A stretch of DNA of 64,000 bases from Georgenia sp. M64 (GTDB lineage Bacteria; Actinomycetota; Actinomycetes; Actinomycetales; Actinomycetaceae). Position 1 is the stretch's first letter; each line of letters begins with the position of its first letter. Position numbers and translations under genes: made by a program. The notes below the pieces were generated by a model, which searched no databases, was not told the DNA's origin, and was given only the letters and a program-made list of their open reading frames with translations. The DNA is taken from assembly GCF_038049925.1 (NCBI RefSeq), contig NZ_CP145809.1, positions 4,064,599 to 4,128,598 on the forward strand, given 5' to 3'. Positions 1 through 7,947 of the stretch are shown here, piece after piece.

Positions 1-101
1 ACGCGCTCGACCTGGCGTCCTGACGGCGCTGCGGTGGTGCGGCGGCGCCACGGCGGCGGCGGCGCCACGGCGGCGGCGGCGCACCAGTCGGACACCACCG
101 C

Positions 102-134
102 GAGCAGTCCCGGGCACCACGCCCGGGACTGCTC
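102..134 (+). terminator. Perfect 14-bp hairpin upstream of the patatin gene
   Basis: Arms GAGCAGTCCCGGGC and GCCCGGGACTGCTC enclose the loop ACCAC. This strong GC hairpin probably ends transcription of a gene lying left of the window. A possible tail of that gene is the in-frame run at 3-23 ending in TGA (residues ALDLAS). Bases 30-90 are GCGGCGCCAC-type simple repeats with no gene. The hairpin ends 15 bases before the next start codon, so that gene must have its own promoter in between. Confidence 0.7.
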
Positions 135-148
135 CTAGCCTGGTGTCC

Positions 149-1837
149 ATGCGACGGATCCTGCAGCTGCCCTGGCGCGCCCGGCCCGAGGTCGTCGGCC
201 TCGTCCTCAGCGGCGCCGGCGCCCGGTCGAGCTTCCAGATCGGGGCCCTGCGCTACCTCTACGACGAGGTCGGCATCACCCCGCAGGTCATCAGCGGCAC
301 CTCGGCGGGTGCGATTCTCGGCTCGGTGCTGGCCCAGTCCGGCGACCACGCCGGCCAACGGCGCGCCCTGGCCCACCTCGAGCGCCTGTGGCTGGGCATG
401 CAGGACGACTCGGACATGTTCACCGAGCTCGACTGGTACGCCAGGCTCCGCGTGCGGGGCCCGGGCCTGATGAACGCCTTCACCCGCCGCGAGCGCCGGC
501 AGGGCCCGCTCGGCCGGTCCTTCACCCGGGCGGCGTCCCTCACCTCGCAGCGCCTGGGCCTGGGCCGGGACGAGCCGGGCGTCGGTCCGGCAGACCCCGC
601 CACCAGCACGGTCGCGGGTGCCGCCTCGCCGGCCGCCGGTGCCGCCTCTCCCGCCACCGGCGCCACCTCGCCCGCCGCCGGCGCCACCTCTCCGGGCCGC
701 GCCCGCACAGCCGCACCCGTCGGCGGCGGCGCGCGTGCCGCGGTGGCCCCGGAGGAGCCCGCGGCGGGCAGCGACTGGAACCCGATCAGCGTCGTGGACG
801 TCATCTCCGCCATCCGCGAGGTGGGCCGCGCCCGGCCGGACCTGGAGATCATCGTCCGCGGTGCCGAGCACGCCCGGTCGATGTACCGGCCCGGACCGAT
901 CGTGGACCGGCTGCTCGACCCCGAGGTGTTCGACCCCGCCCGGGTGGCGACGTCGGGCGTCACCTTGCGCGTCGCCGTCGTCGGGCTCGAGTCCGGCGAG
1001 CTGCGCTACGTCACCGAGTCGGGCCGGCTCGTGGACCGGGAGAACGAGCCGGTGCCGGACGAGCCCGTCGTCGACCTCGCCGAGGCGATCCGCGCCTCGT
1101 GCGCGATCCCTGCGGTCTTCCCACCGGTCCGGCTGGGCTCGGAGCACTACGTCGACGGCGGGGTGCGCGAGACGCTGCCCACCGAGGTCGCCGTCGAGCA
1201 CCTCGGCGCCACGAAGGTCTACGCCGTCGTCGCCCCGCCGGCGGGCGTGCCCCGGCAGGAGAGCTACGCCCAGAAGGACATGCTCTCCATCGTGCTGCGC
1301 TCCACCGCGGGGATCATGTCCGACGAGGAGCTGCGTGACGAGGTCGAGTACGCCCGGGCGGTGGGCGCCGTCGTCATCACCCCCGACCTCGACGTCCACG
1401 ACGCCCTGACGATCGACCCCGGGCTCACCGCGATCGCGATGGCCTACGGGTGGTTGCGCGCCGCCGAGGTCGTCGAGGGGGCGTCGCCCGCGGAGGAGCA
1501 GCTGACGCGCGACATCATCCAGCTGCGCCGGGACGCGTGGGCGCTCGAGGACGCCCTGCTCGCCCCCCGCGAGGCGGACGACGACGTGGCCCGGCAGCGC
1601 GTCCCGTGGAGCCTGGGGACCGTGCGCCGGCCCGAGCCCGTCGCCGCCGAGCCCGACCTCACCGAGCTCGCCGGGCTCAAGCACCGGCTGCGGGCGATGG
1701 TCAGCCAGGCGTCACGCCGCCCGCCGGGCGCCGAGGAGTGGTGGCGCAGCTTTGAGGCGCACCCGTTCGAGATCACCCGGACGCCGGACTGGACCGGCGG
1801 AGCAGCTCGCGAAGGCTCGTCGCGGGTCGGCCGGTGA
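149..1837 (+). CDS. Patatin-like phospholipase family protein
   Basis: Predicted serine lipid acyl hydrolase with a Ser-Asp dyad. The Gly-rich oxyanion segment LSGAGARSSFQIGA is near residues 20-33, the nucleophile elbow GTSAG gives Ser52, and DGG at 336-338 supplies the Asp. A low-complexity Ala/Pro/Ser/Thr insert of imperfect 8-residue repeats (about 150-190) separates the N-terminal part of the fold from the rest, and a charged tail follows residue 450. The ATG at 149 is preferred over the in-frame GTG at 143. There is no Shine-Dalgarno site, but TAGCCT ends 7 bases before the ATG, so the message is probably leaderless. The 3' end overlaps the convergent NmrA-like gene by 65 bp. Substrate is unknown and no signal peptide is seen. 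Confidence 0.9.
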   Translation: MRRILQLPWRARPEVVGLVLSGAGARSSFQIGALRYLYDEVGITPQVISGTSAGAILGSVLAQSGDHAGQRRALAHLERLWLGMQDDSDMFTELDWYARLRVRGPGLMNAFTRRERRQGPLGRSFTRAASLTSQRLGLGRDEPGVGPADPATSTVAGAASPAAGAASPATGATSPAAGATSPGRARTAAPVGGGARAAVAPEEPAAGSDWNPISVVDVISAIREVGRARPDLEIIVRGAEHARSMYRPGPIVDRLLDPEVFDPARVATSGVTLRVAVVGLESGELRYVTESGRLVDRENEPVPDEPVVDLAEAIRASCAIPAVFPPVRLGSEHYVDGGVRETLPTEVAVEHLGATKVYAVVAPPAGVPRQESYAQKDMLSIVLRSTAGIMSDEELRDEVEYARAVGAVVITPDLDVHDALTIDPGLTAIAMAYGWLRAAEVVEGASPAEEQLTRDIIQLRRDAWALEDALLAPREADDDVARQRVPWSLGTVRRPEPVAAEPDLTELAGLKHRLRAMVSQASRRPPGAEEWWRSFEAHPFEITRTPDWTGGAAREGSSRVGR

Positions 1838-2669
1838 GCCGGGCGACGTCGTCGCTGACCCGCTCCATCTCCCCGGCCGCGATGGCCGTGTAGGTGCTGA
1901 CCCAGGCGTCCACCTCCCACCGCGGGGCGCCGAGGTGGGCCCGGGAGGCGTACGCCTCCTCGAGCGTCTCGTCGTGGTACCGCACGGGGCGGCCGGGGGC
2001 GGTGAGCTCGGCGGCGACCTCGCCCAGGGTGAGGGCCTCGGGACCCGTGAGCTCGTAGGTCGCGCCGTCGTGCCGGGCGGGGTCGCGGAGCACGGCGACG
2101 GCGGCGTCCGCCACGTCGTCCAGGGCGACGGCGGACACCCGGCCCTGACCGGCCGGGCCGCGGATCACCCCGTCGTCGCCGGCCAGGAGCGGCAGGAAGT
2201 CGGCGTAGAGGTTGTCACGCAGGATGACCGTCGCGACACCGCTCGCCCTCAGGTGCTGCTCCGTCGCGTTGTGGAGGCGCGCGTGGGCGAAGGTCGCGTC
2301 GGGCGCGGCGCCGAAGTACGACGTGTAGACCACCCGCCGGACGCCGGCCGCCACCGCCGCGTCGACGAAGGTCCGGTGCTCGGTCTCCCGGTCGGGGGAC
2401 TCCGACGCCGAGACCATGAAGAGGGTCTCGACGCCGTCGAGCGCGGCCCGGGCCGCCCCGTGGTCGCCGTAGGTGGCCGCACGGACCTCGGTACGGGGCA
2501 GCTCCGGGGCACGCGCGGGGTCGCGGACCACGAGCAGCTGCTCCACCCCGGCGTCGGCGAGCCGCCGGGCGACCCGCCCGCCGAGCTGGCCGGTCGAGCC
2601 GGTGACCGCGATCCGCCCGCCGGCGGCGCGGACGGCACCTGCGCCGTCGGCAGCCACGGGGCGACTCAC
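1773..2669 (-). CDS. NmrA-like / SDR-family NAD(P)-binding protein
   Basis: A 298-residue atypical short-chain dehydrogenase of the NmrA/QorB type. The Rossmann motif VTGSTGQLGG lies at about residues 22-31, followed by alternating beta-alpha units and a C-terminal substrate lobe. Such proteins either reduce quinone-like substrates or sense NAD(P) redox state; the sequence does not decide between these. The start GTG overlaps the stop of the upstream small gene in a GTGA arrangement, so the two are probably translationally coupled. The 3' end overlaps the patatin gene tail to tail by 65 bp. Confidence 0.85.
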   Translation of the reverse strand: MSRPVAADGAGAVRAAGGRIAVTGSTGQLGGRVARRLADAGVEQLLVVRDPARAPELPRTEVRAATYGDHGAARAALDGVETLFMVSASESPDRETEHRTFVDAAVAAGVRRVVYTSYFGAAPDATFAHARLHNATEQHLRASGVATVILRDNLYADFLPLLAGDDGVIRGPAGQGRVSAVALDDVADAAVAVLRDPARHDGATYELTGPEALTLGEVAAELTAPGRPVRYHDETLEEAYASRAHLGAPRWEVDAWVSTYTAIAAGEMERVSDDVARLTGRPATSLRELLRRSSPASG

Positions 2670-2902
2670 ACGCCCGGCGTCCGCGGCTCGTCGGTGGCAG
2701 CGTCAGCGGCACCGGGCGCACCGGTGCCACCGGCGGAGTCGGCGTCCTCGGGCTCCTCGGTGTCGGCGGGCACGCGCGGCGTCTCACCCTCGACGCCGAA
2801 ACCCGGTGCGGTCTCCGGGGCCCCGGTACCGGGGTCGGCCGCGGGGATGCCGTCCTCGTCCGCCGGGTGGAGGTTGGGCTGGAAGGGCTGCGCCATCGAC
2901 AT
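2666..2902 (-). CDS. Small acidic Pro/Ala-rich hypothetical protein
   Basis: A 78-residue protein rich in Pro, Glu, Asp, Gly and Ala, with no membrane segment or recognisable domain, probably intrinsically disordered. A purine-rich GCAGGGAC lies just before the ATG, and the stop codon overlaps the start of the NmrA-like gene by 4 bp. That coupling is the main argument that it is real. An alternative start is the second ATG two codons in. Function unknown. Confidence 0.6.
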   Translation of the reverse strand: MSMAQPFQPNLHPADEDGIPAADPGTGAPETAPGFGVEGETPRVPADTEEPEDADSAGGTGAPGAADAATDEPRTPGV

Positions 2903-2958
2903 GGTCCCTGCCTACCACCAGCCTACGACGCGCGCACGCCCACCGACGTGCGGGCGGG

Positions 2959-3948
2959 TCAGCCCTGACGGCCCGCGTCGGGCCCGACGAGACGGGCGTA
3001 GCGGTCGAGGTCGACGTTGCCGCCGGACACGACCACCCCGACCCTGGCACCGGGGAGGTCGGCGGCGATCTGGCGGAGACCGGCGAGGCCCAGGCCCGCC
3101 GTCGGTTCGACGACGATCTTCATCGTGGCCGCGAAGGTGCGCATCGCGTCCACCAGATGGTCGTCAGAGGCGGTGAGGACGTCCTCCACCTCGCGCCGGA
3201 CGATGGGGAAGGTGAGCTCGCCGAGGTGGGTCGTCTGGGCGCCGTCGGCGATGGTCACGGGCGTGTCGATGTGCACGACCCGGCCGCTGCGCAGCGACTG
3301 CCGGCCGTCGTCCCCGGCTGCGGGCTCGACGCCGAGGATCCGGGCCGCGGGGCTCAGGGCCCGCACGCTCAGGGCCGTGCCGGCGAGGAGCCCGCCGCCA
3401 CCGAGCGGCGTGAGGACGACGTCGAGCTCGCCCACCTCCTCGATGAGCTCCTTGGCGGCGGTGCCCTGGCCGGCGATGACGTCGGGGTGGTCGTAGGGCG
3501 GGACGAGTGTCAGGCCACCCTCGGCGGCCAGGGCCCGGCCGATCTCCTCCCGGTCCTCGGTGTACCGGTCGTAGGTGACCACCTCGGCGCCGTAGCCACG
3601 CGTGGCGGCGACCTTGCTCGCCGGAGCGTCGAGCGGCATGACGATGGTGGCCGGGACGTCGAGCAGCCGGGCCGCGAGCGCGACGGCCTGGGCGTGGTTC
3701 CCGGAGGAGTACGCGACGACGCCCGCCCGGCGCTGCACCGCGTCGAAGCGGGACAGGGCGTTGAAGGCGCCCCGGAACTTGAACGCCCCGACCCGCTGGA
3801 AGTTCTCGCACTTGAAGTACGCCCGCAGACCCAGCTCGGCGTCCACCCGGGAGGACGTCAGGACGGGGGTGCGGTGCGCGTGGCCGAGGATGCGTTGCGC
3901 GGCCGCGGCGACGTCGTCGAAGGTCGGCAGGTGGGCGGTGTGGTCCAT
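2959..3948 (-). CDS. Threonine/serine dehydratase-like PLP enzyme
   Basis: Fold-type II PLP enzyme of 329 residues, single domain without the C-terminal ACT regulatory part of biosynthetic IlvA, so closest to catabolic threonine ammonia-lyase, serine racemase or hydroxyaspartate dehydratase. The Schiff-base lysine is Lys57 in GAFKFRGA, the substrate loop is SSGNHAQ (about 84-90) and the phosphate-binding loop is GGGGLLAG (about 180). The ATG at 3948 follows GGGAAGGACCC, a better start than the ATG 12 codons upstream. Expected product is 2-oxobutyrate or pyruvate plus ammonia. It is transcribed alone, 56 bp upstream of the small acidic gene. Confidence 0.88.
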   Translation of the reverse strand: MDHTAHLPTFDDVAAAAQRILGHAHRTPVLTSSRVDAELGLRAYFKCENFQRVGAFKFRGAFNALSRFDAVQRRAGVVAYSSGNHAQAVALAARLLDVPATIVMPLDAPASKVAATRGYGAEVVTYDRYTEDREEIGRALAAEGGLTLVPPYDHPDVIAGQGTAAKELIEEVGELDVVLTPLGGGGLLAGTALSVRALSPAARILGVEPAAGDDGRQSLRSGRVVHIDTPVTIADGAQTTHLGELTFPIVRREVEDVLTASDDHLVDAMRTFAATMKIVVEPTAGLGLAGLRQIAADLPGARVGVVVSGGNVDLDRYARLVGPDAGRQG

Positions 3949-4037
3949 GGGTCCTTCCCGGGTTGCTTTCCCGCAGTCAACCACCCGGAGCGAATAATCC
4001 GTTGCGCGCCGGTCGCCGTCGGTGGTGCGATGTCTCC

Positions 4038-4166
4038 ATGTTCATCGACCGCCCCGCCACGGAGCGCCGGACCACCGGCGTGCCGCTCGTGCGTGAGGTC
4101 GGCGAGGCGTTCGCCCCGGGGGCCTTCCCCGCCGGCGTCGCAGAGCGCGGCACGGCCCGCGCCTGA
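4038..4166 (+). CDS. Possible 42-residue small protein
   Basis: A short ORF divergent from the dehydratase gene, without a clear ribosome-binding site. The product is basic and Arg/Ala/Gly-rich with no hydrophobic segment. It is listed because two further small ORFs with good Shine-Dalgarno sites follow on the same strand and share one terminator. It may simply be leader sequence of that transcript. Confidence 0.3.
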   Translation: MFIDRPATERRTTGVPLVREVGEAFAPGAFPAGVAERGTARA

Positions 4167-4274
4167 GACGGGGCGCCGCCGACGGCGACCCCGCACCTCC
4201 CCACTCCGTCCGCTCCCCGCGGCACGGCACCGGCGCGCCGCCGCGCCCCCCGACCGACCCGAAGGAGGCATCCC

Positions 4275-4421
4275 ATGGACCCCGTCCTGGACTCGTACAC
4301 CGCGCGGCACCTCCAGGGTGCCCTGGACCGGAGGCTCACCCGGCTCGGCGCGGTCCCGACCCGGCGCTCGACCGGCACCCCGGCCGTCCCGGCCTTCCCC
4401 GGTCACGGGAGGAGCCTGTGA
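4275..4421 (+). CDS. 48-residue small basic protein
   Basis: The ATG is preceded by GAAGGAGGCATCCC, one of the strongest Shine-Dalgarno sites in the window, which is the main support. The N-terminal half (about 1-25) could be an amphipathic helix; the C-terminal half is Pro/Thr/Arg-rich. There are no cysteines or membrane segments. It is second of three small ORFs on this strand. Function unknown. Confidence 0.5.
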   Translation: MDPVLDSYTARHLQGALDRRLTRLGAVPTRRSTGTPAVPAFPGHGRSL

Positions 4422-4515
4422 CGACACCGATGCCCCGCGCGCCCAGAAGCACCTCGGCGCCTGCCGCACCTACCTGCGAGCACCCCACCACGACCCCACG
4501 AGAGGAGGAGAGCTG

Positions 4516-4629
4516 ATGGACACCTGGCTCGAGCTGCACAGGCTCCGCTCGGCGGAGCTCATCAACGAGGCCCAAGCGGCACACGTCCGCCGCGAGCGGT
4601 CTCGAGGCGTGCGCGTCTGGAGCCGCTGA
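4516..4629 (+). CDS. 37-residue small helical protein
   Basis: The ATG follows AGAGGAGGAGAGCTG, a near-perfect Shine-Dalgarno. The product is almost entirely a charged amphipathic helix (DTWLELHRLRSAELINEA) ending in an Arg-rich tail. A strong hairpin terminator begins 22 bases after the stop, so this is the last gene of a small-protein transcript. Too short to be found by usual gene callers; function unknown. Confidence 0.55.
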   Translation: MDTWLELHRLRSAELINEAQAAHVRRERSRGVRVWSR

Positions 4630-4651
4630 GCTCTCCGCACGTCCACCTCGG

Positions 4652-4686
4652 CCCGGGCCGACCGGATCTCCTCCGGTCGGCCCGGG
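4652..4686 (+). terminator. 15-bp perfect stem terminator
   Basis: CCCGGGCCGACCGGA, loop TCTCC, then TCCGGTCGGCCCGGG: 15 perfect pairs. No long T-run follows, as is usual for actinobacterial terminators. It closes the small-ORF transcript at 4275-4629. Confidence 0.75.
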
Positions 4687-4699
4687 TCCTTCGCGTGTG

Positions 4700-4822
4700 T
4701 CTCACCCGCCGCAGACCTCCCACCCCTCACCCGGCGCCGCCCTTCCCCCACCTCACCCGGCGCAGCCCTTCCGTCGCCTCACCCACACCGCAGCCCTTCG
4801 CGGGCCTCACGCCCGGAGCCCT
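4700..4822. repeat. Degenerate CCTCAC repeat array at the left island junction
   Basis: Units start with CCTCAC at 4735, 4751, 4777 and 4805 (a TCTCAC variant at 4700). The last units follow CCTCACCCGGCGCAGCCCTT. When the island is removed at TTGGC, the next unit is the CCTCAC now at 26206, giving a spacing of 26, 28 and 26 bp over the last units. The array is therefore chromosomal and was interrupted by the insertion. No gene is seen between 4630 and 4806. Confidence 0.6.
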
Positions 4823-4923
4823 TTGGCCGCGCTGGCCTCTACGGCGGCGCGGACCTCACGGTGGGGTCGGCTGTAGAGCACGACCCGGTCGCCCTTGCTG
4901 GGCCGTCCGATGCGTCCACTCAT
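4807..4923 (-). pseudogene. N-terminal half of the split plasmid ParG/RHH-like gene
   Basis: The ATG at 4923 follows AAAGGTG and opens the reading MSGRIGRPSKGDRVVLYSR, the N-terminus of a small DNA-binding protein that follows ParA on actinobacterial plasmids. The plasmid-derived reading stops at the TTGGC junction (4823-4827); the last residues, up to the TGA at 4807, come from the chromosomal repeat array. The missing half is at 26068-26202 on the same strand. Rejoined, the two give an in-frame protein of about 76 residues passing ...EASAAKAGYDAVSDY... The family assignment is by recall and moderate; the split is seen directly. Confidence 0.7.
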
Positions 4924-5012
4924 GCTGGACACCTTTGCAGGCGTGCTTGCAGAAAGGCGGCACCGTCGTCGGTGTGTCGCGCGATGGCTGGGGCAGTGGT
5001 CATCGCGGGGCC

Positions 5013-6344
5013 TCAGAGCCCTCGGGCGACGGCTGCGGCGGCGTGGAGCCACGCGCGACGGGTGCGCTCGTTGAGCGCGCCCAGCCGCAGCAGTCCGTCG
5101 ACCATGGCGGTATCGAAGGGGACGGTGACGGCCTCGCGGGCGAGGGGTTCGAATCCGGTCGCGATGCGCTGGACCTGGGCTGGGGTGGCTTTGGGATCGG
5201 CCTGGCTGACGATGACCACTGCGCCGGCGGCCAGCTCGGCTCCGCGGTGGTCGCGTTCGGCCAGGGCTTCGAGCAAGAGGGCGCCGGCCTCGGCGTGGTC
5301 ATCGCGGGTGGTGGTGGCCACGACGATCTGGTCGGCGTGGTCGATCATGCGCAGCCACATGGGGTCGGACTCGTCGTTGCCCGAGTCGATGAAGATCAGG
5401 CGGTAGTACTTGGCCGCCACGGCGTGGATGGCGTCGACGTCGGCAGGCTCGACCCGCTGCTCGTGGGCAAGTGCCATGGGCTTGGAGCGCAGGACGTCGA
5501 AGCGGTCGCGGGTCTGGTGGTGGACGTAGTGGGCCAGGTCGGCGGACTGGGCCGCGGTGCCGAGCAGGCGATCGGCCTGAGGCAGCAGCTCCAGCAGGGT
5601 GGCCGCGTGGGGCCCTTGTTCGGTGCGCCAGCCGAGTGTGCCGCGGGTCTGGTTGTTGTCCCACGCCAGCACGCCCGCCCCGCCGTAGCGGGCGAAGATG
5701 GCGGACAGCAGGATGGTGGAGGGGGTCTTGTTCGCCCCGCCCTTGCCGTTGACGATGGCGATGGTGCGCGGTCCGGGCCAGTGTTGGCTGACGGCCTGCT
5801 CATCGGCTCGCTGGCTGCGCTCTTCCTCGCTGGGCCCTACCCGGATCCCGATCCGGGTGAGCATGCCGCGGACGCCTGTGGTGGCCGGCTCTTCGCCCTG
5901 GTCGTTGGTGAGGAAGGACGGACGCTGCTCGCGCCGCCTGGGGTGCGCAGCTGGTGGTGCCTCGCGCACCCACGGGGCTGGTGAGGCGGGCTCCGTGGTG
6001 GGTGGTGGCGCAGGAAGTGTGCTTTCGGGCGTGGCTGCTGGGTTTGGCTCGCCGGAGGTTGCCTGGCGGCGGCGTGAGCGACGTTGGGGTGGGGCCTCGG
6101 CGTCCTCGTCGGCCTCGACGGTGCCGTCTGGGTGGACGATCAGTGGCCAGGTGCCGTCCTGGTCGGCGGCGGTGGCGCGTACGGGCCGGTTGACCTTGGC
6201 GGCAGTTTCGGCGATGACCGCGACGATGGCGGCGCGGGCTTGCTCGGGCTGCGTGGTTTCGATGGGGCGAGAGGTGCCGTTGATGATGACCTCGCCGGTG
6301 CCGTCCTCGCGGATGACAGCCTCGATGCGGGGCCAGGTCGCCAC
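5013..6344 (-). CDS. ParA/MinD-like partition ATPase of the island
   Basis: A 443-residue deviant-Walker ATPase. The N-terminal 190 residues are a variable, Pro/Arg-rich region. The ATPase domain follows: KGGANKT at 201-207 (signature Lys201 and Lys206), a Walker B-like LIFIDSG and a later IVVATTT strand. Such proteins move plasmids by dynamic nucleoid binding, or are the ParA of integrative elements. The GTG start is preceded by CCAGGAC. Only 12 bp separate it from the IS copy at 6357, so its native promoter has been displaced. Downstream on the same strand is the split RHH-like gene, its presumed partner or regulator. Confidence 0.85.
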   Translation of the reverse strand: MATWPRIEAVIREDGTGEVIINGTSRPIETTQPEQARAAIVAVIAETAAKVNRPVRATAADQDGTWPLIVHPDGTVEADEDAEAPPQRRSRRRQATSGEPNPAATPESTLPAPPPTTEPASPAPWVREAPPAAHPRRREQRPSFLTNDQGEEPATTGVRGMLTRIGIRVGPSEEERSQRADEQAVSQHWPGPRTIAIVNGKGGANKTPSTILLSAIFARYGGAGVLAWDNNQTRGTLGWRTEQGPHAATLLELLPQADRLLGTAAQSADLAHYVHHQTRDRFDVLRSKPMALAHEQRVEPADVDAIHAVAAKYYRLIFIDSGNDESDPMWLRMIDHADQIVVATTTRDDHAEAGALLLEALAERDHRGAELAAGAVVIVSQADPKATPAQVQRIATGFEPLAREAVTVPFDTAMVDGLLRLGALNERTRRAWLHAAAAVARGL

Positions 6345-6410
6345 TGTCCTGGTGGTTGAACCGCCCTGGGTTCGGTGGAGACTCCTGAGCTTGGAAACGA
6401 GGATGGAGTC

Positions 6411-6752
6411 ATGGCATCTGGACAGAGCGCTGGGAGGCCGACGACGCGTCGGTACAGCGAGGAGGAGAAGGCCGCCGCGGTGCGGATGGTCCGTGCGCTG
6501 CGCGCCGAGCTGGGGACCTCGCAGGGGACGGTCAAGCGGGTGGCGGACCAGTTGGGCTACGGGCCGGAATCGGTGCGCATGTGGGTCAAGCAGGCCGACA
6601 TCGACGCCGGCGAGGTCGCTGGGGTGAGCACCGAGGAGTCCGAGCGCGTGAAGGCCCTGGAGCGCGAGGTACGCGAGCTACGCCGCGCGAACGAGATCTT
6701 GAAGCGGGCTGCGTCTTTCTTCGGGGCGGAGCTCGACCGCCAGTACAAGTGA
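6411..6752 (+). CDS. IS3-family transposase OrfA (copy 1)
   Basis: A 113-residue protein with an N-terminal helix-turn-helix (RRYSEEEKAAAVRMV through LGYGPESVRMWVKQAD) that binds the IS ends, then a leucine-zipper-like coiled coil (ESERVKALEREVRELRRANEIL) used for oligomerisation. The start ATG at 6411 follows GAGGATGGAGTC. Its TGA overlaps the GTG of orfB (GTGA), so OrfB may be made by termination-reinitiation as well as by a -1 shift. A classic A6G slippery run is absent. Confidence 0.92.
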   Translation: MASGQSAGRPTTRRYSEEEKAAAVRMVRALRAELGTSQGTVKRVADQLGYGPESVRMWVKQADIDAGEVAGVSTEESERVKALEREVRELRRANEILKRAASFFGAELDRQYK

Positions 6753-7696
6753 TCGTGGCCTTCATCGACGACAACCGTCAGGACGTCGTGGAGGGCCGCA
6801 AGCTCGGAGTCGAGCCGATCTGCACCGCCCTGCGCCAGGCAGGCGTGCAGATCGCTTCGAGCACCTACTACGCCGCCAAGTCCCGCCAGCCCTCGGCCAG
6901 GGCGGTGCGTGATGCCGAGCTGACGCCCCGGCTGCGCCAGCTGTGGGAGGCCAACTATCGCGTCTACGGCGCCCGGAAGCTGTGGAAGGCCGCCCGCCGC
7001 GAGGGACTGGACGTCGGCCGTGACCAGGTGGCGCGCTTGATGCGCGCCGAGGGAATCGCCGGGGTGGTGCGCACTGCGCGGCTGCGCACCACGCGTCCAG
7101 AGCCGGCAGCGGCCCGCCACCCTGACCTCGTGGACCGGGACTTCACCGCCTCGGAGCCGAACCAGCTGTGGGTCACCGACCTGACCTACGTGCCCACCTG
7201 GGCAGGGATCGCCTACGTCTGCTTCATCATCGACGCGTTCTCCCGGGCGATCGTGGGCTGGCGCGTGGCGTCCAACATGCGCACCCAGACCGTGCTGGAC
7301 GCCATCGAGATGGCCCGCTGGTCCCGCGGCGCGAAGCTGCCTGGGCTGCGCTGCCACAGCGACGCAGGATCGCAGTTCACCTCGCTGCGCTACGGCGAAC
7401 GCCTGGCCGAGATCGGCGCCGTCCCCTCCATCGGGACGGTGGGTGACTCGTATGACAACGCACTGGCCGAGACCGTCAACGGCTACTACAAGGCCGAACT
7501 CATCCGTGGCCCCGTGCGCACCGAGCGCGGGCCGTGGAAGAACGTGGAGGACGTCGAGCTCGCCACCCTCGGCTGGGTGCACTGGCACAACACCCAGCGC
7601 CTGCACGGCTACCTCGATGACCTCCCGCCCATCGAGTACGAGCAGGCGTACTACGCTGCCAACCGGAGCGACCAAACCCTGGTCGCAATCCAATAG
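6749..7696 (+). CDS. IS3-family transposase OrfB (copy 1)
   Basis: A 315-residue DDE integrase-core protein. HTH_21-type residues lie near 65-105 (NYRVYGARKLWKAARREG), followed by the rve catalytic core with Asp144 (WVTDLTYV), Asp205 (HSDAGSQF) and Glu241 (SYDNALAETVNG). The second Asp and the Glu are 35 residues apart, as in the IS3 family. It is in the -1 frame relative to OrfA. The complete catalytic triad suggests it can be active. Confidence 0.93.
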   Translation: MIVAFIDDNRQDVVEGRKLGVEPICTALRQAGVQIASSTYYAAKSRQPSARAVRDAELTPRLRQLWEANYRVYGARKLWKAARREGLDVGRDQVARLMRAEGIAGVVRTARLRTTRPEPAAARHPDLVDRDFTASEPNQLWVTDLTYVPTWAGIAYVCFIIDAFSRAIVGWRVASNMRTQTVLDAIEMARWSRGAKLPGLRCHSDAGSQFTSLRYGERLAEIGAVPSIGTVGDSYDNALAETVNGYYKAELIRGPVRTERGPWKNVEDVELATLGWVHWHNTQRLHGYLDDLPPIEYEQAYYAANRSDQTLVAIQ

Positions 7697-7727
7697 TCCG
7701 AGTCTCCATCAGACCCAGGGCGATTCA

Positions 7728-7947
7728 CCTCGAGGTAGCACGCCAACGCGGACTGGCCGACATAAACGCTGCGCCAGATCCCATGGGGATCGTCCCAGCG
7801 TCCGGAGAAGCGTCCTGCTTCGGCGTACTGCCAGGGCGTCCACGTCCAGGGGTCTGGCGCGTATCCCACTCGCCAGACCGGGCATCCAGCGGCGTCCTCA
7901 CACACCAGGACACCGCTGGCGGTGACGGCGTTCGCGCGCCCCCTCAC
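7728..7947 (-). pseudogene. RES-domain toxin, 3' part cut off by the IS
   Basis: The ATG overlaps the stop of the Xre-type antitoxin gene by 4 bp (ATGA), the usual order of RES-Xre modules. The surviving 73 residues carry the RES-like features VWRVGYA, GRFSGRWDDP and VYVGQSALACYLEV. RES toxins (MbcT, ParT, Res) degrade NAD+ or ADP-ribosylate targets. At 7727 the reading enters the IS end within a Val codon and continues as unrelated residues, so the C-terminal half of the fold is missing and the protein should be inactive. No remnant of the 3' half was found across the IS. Confidence 0.8.

Larger units (their letters stand above)
6357..7727 (+). mobile_element. IS3-family insertion sequence, copy 1 (1371 bp)
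   Basis: The ends are imperfect inverted repeats beginning TGAAYCGCCCTGGGT. Two overlapping ORFs (orfA, orfB) fill the element. Copy 2 at 23999-25369 has the same length and is nearly identical in the opposite orientation; the only difference noticed is one base just before orfA (TTGG here, CTGG in copy 2). No target duplication is visible (GGT on the left, CCT on the right), which fits recombination or deletion next to the element. The right end cuts a RES toxin gene in mid-codon. Confidence 0.92.

Noticed and set aside
388-1338. Long alternative-frame and antisense ORFs, here and across most genes
   Set aside because: They are rich in Arg, Pro, Ala and Ser as expected from GC-rich shadow frames, have no family motifs, and overlap well-supported genes.
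4690-4822. tRNA gene as the island's integration target
   Set aside because: The sequence is a degenerate CCTCAC repeat array with no cloverleaf or CCA end; no tRNA was recognised anywhere in the window.
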